From Emmonsiellopsis sp. PD_33 (lineage: Eukaryota; Ascomycota; Eurotiomycetes; Onygenales; Ajellomycetaceae), in the NCBI GenBank assembly GCA_032988165.1, contig JANTQF010000496.1, positions 1 to 19,857 on the forward strand: a stretch of 19,857 bases of DNA, given 5' to 3'. Under the pieces are notes generated by a model. That model was not told where the DNA came from. It searched no databases and worked only from the letters and a program-made list of their open reading frames with translations. Below, in pieces: positions 18,671-19,857 of this stretch; the first letter of the stretch is position 1, and each line of letters starts with the position of its first letter. A program made the position numbers and the translations under genes.

Positions 18671-19857
18671 ACACGGACAAACCGTGCCATCCTCACAGTG
18701 GGGTATATCAGTGAGGCGATTGGCCACCTGTCAGTGCGTCGAGCTGAGAATTAGAGATATAAACCGGGGGATCCTCCAGTATCTTGCAAAGCCTAGCAGA
18801 CAATGTCAGAATGGATGTTTGACAAGAGACAGCACGGCATTGGCCCTGGTAGCCAAGCGATATCAGATAGGGGGAGGGGGGGGGGGGGTTGGATGTTGGA
18901 TGTGGGTGTGGACGAGCGAGACGGAGGTTTAAAATTTGGAGGGACTTGCCGTTCAGCAGAGATTGTAGATGGGCTGGGCATGGAAGCACAGGGGGCGAGG
19001 AGACAGACAAGCCCCCTCAAGAGAACCAATCGGCCACAGCGGACATGAGGGCGCAGGGGGCTGGGGTCTCTATGGAAATATCAGATGTATGTAGTATGTA
19101 TATATCTAGACTCGCGAGACGTCGTCGAGTCCAGGGAGTTGAAGCCGGAGACGAGCCAGGTCATGTGCTTGGGGCGTGCGTACATTTCAGACCAGCAACT
19201 TCATCCTTCGTCGTCCCCGTCGGCGTGAGGATGCGGATTTATTTCTCTGGCGGCGGATTCCACGACGGGGTTATTCTTCTTGTTCCTCGTTCAAGAGAGT
19301 CTTGTCTGGTAGTTAATGCCTTGGTAACTACTGGTATGGATGGGATCCTCCACGATCGCGGCGCGGCATGCATCAATCAATGGCTGTGATGTCACCAATC
19401 CCAACCATCATTTTTGAGAACTATCACAGCATATGGATTGATAGGATAGCAGAGACCTACAACTAACCAACTGGCTGGTCAAAAGTTCAAGTTCTATTAA
19501 CAGGTGAGCCCCGCAACCCACCCCTTCAACGGGCACGGAATTCAACTGACATGCAGCAGCCTATGCATATCACCATCCCCATCCCATCCCATCCAAAATA
19601 CCCAATTCTCAACCCTCCCGAGAACCCCCCTTCCAACAAACAGCAGGACGCCATAGAATGAGAAAACATGGCCAATACCATACCATACCACACCAGCCAG
19701 GGATGCATGTGTCTGGATACCTATATGGACCTTCGCCCTGAAAAGGGGCCCGGAGGGATTGGATATCGGTAGGTACAATGGCATCCTACATACATACAAT
19801 CCAGCATCCTAGGTTTGATATATCAAGCAATAAAAGCCCCGTCAATCTGCTTCAACC
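18513..19857. other. Upstream region of LSD1, no gene supported
   Basis: About 1.3 kb to the window edge. ORFs on both strands are short, low-complexity or overlapping, with no recognisable domain. The region holds a G-run at 18870-18888, ATGTAT-type repeats near 19086-19104, a (CATCC)-type run near 19574-19594 like that at 14552, and a TATA-like GATATATCAAGC near the edge. The LSD1 promoter should lie here. Confidence 0.5.
18870..18888 (+). repeat. Poly-G tract (5 G, A, 13 G)
   Basis: Near-homopolymeric G run upstream of LSD1, able in principle to form a G-quadruplex. Such runs are also prone to sequencing-length error. Confidence 0.85.

Noticed and set aside
18889..19389. Plus-strand ORF of 166 aa upstream of LSD1
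   Set aside because: It starts next to a poly-G run, is low in recognisable motifs and overlaps equally long ORFs in other frames; no splice-supported model.

Overview
The window looks like nuclear DNA of a filamentous ascomycete, most likely a eurotiomycete (Eurotiales or Onygenales). Introns are short (57-70 nt) with GTAAGT-like donors and CTAAC-like branch sites. The four recognisable proteins are fungal: a KexB-type kexin, a very long PhoD-like phosphatase, a low-molecular-weight thioredoxin reductase and an LSD1-type demethylase with a C-terminal HMG box. From memory, kexB, trxR and an LSD1 gene also lie close together in Aspergillus; I could not check this. I cannot fix the genus.

Layout: 1-127 is a perfect (CTA)n microsatellite. 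565-1713 (minus) is an unrecognised gene, modelled here as two exons, with a duplicated 34-residue Pro-rich unit followed by about six short beta-type repeats. 2515-5104 (minus) is kexB, two exons, 842 aa. 5105-7211 is a 2.1-kb divergent promoter region. 7212-12040 (plus) is a six-exon gene for a 1505-aa PhoD-like phosphatase. 12792-13999 (plus) is trxR, three exons, 355 aa. 15069-18512 (minus) is an intronless LSD1 gene of 1147 aa. 18513-19857 holds its upstream region and no supportable gene. trxR and LSD1 converge across about 1.1 kb of simple-repeat-rich 3' sequence.

Functionally these are housekeeping and regulatory genes: late-Golgi proprotein processing (kexB), a predicted metallophosphatase, thiol redox control (trxR) and histone H3 lysine demethylation (LSD1). 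I see no operon-like unit, transposon, secondary-metabolite cluster, tRNA or CRISPR array.

The most interesting signal is upstream of trxR. The frame stays open for 219 nt before the first ATG, without any other ATG. It encodes an Arg/Ser/Ala-rich, acid-free stretch resembling a mitochondrial presequence and contains a CTG in good context. This suggests a single gene giving cytosolic (AUG) and mitochondrial (non-AUG) thioredoxin reductase. Second is the beta-repeat protein at the left end. Third is a His-to-Gln change in the last metal-site motif of the PhoD-like phosphatase.
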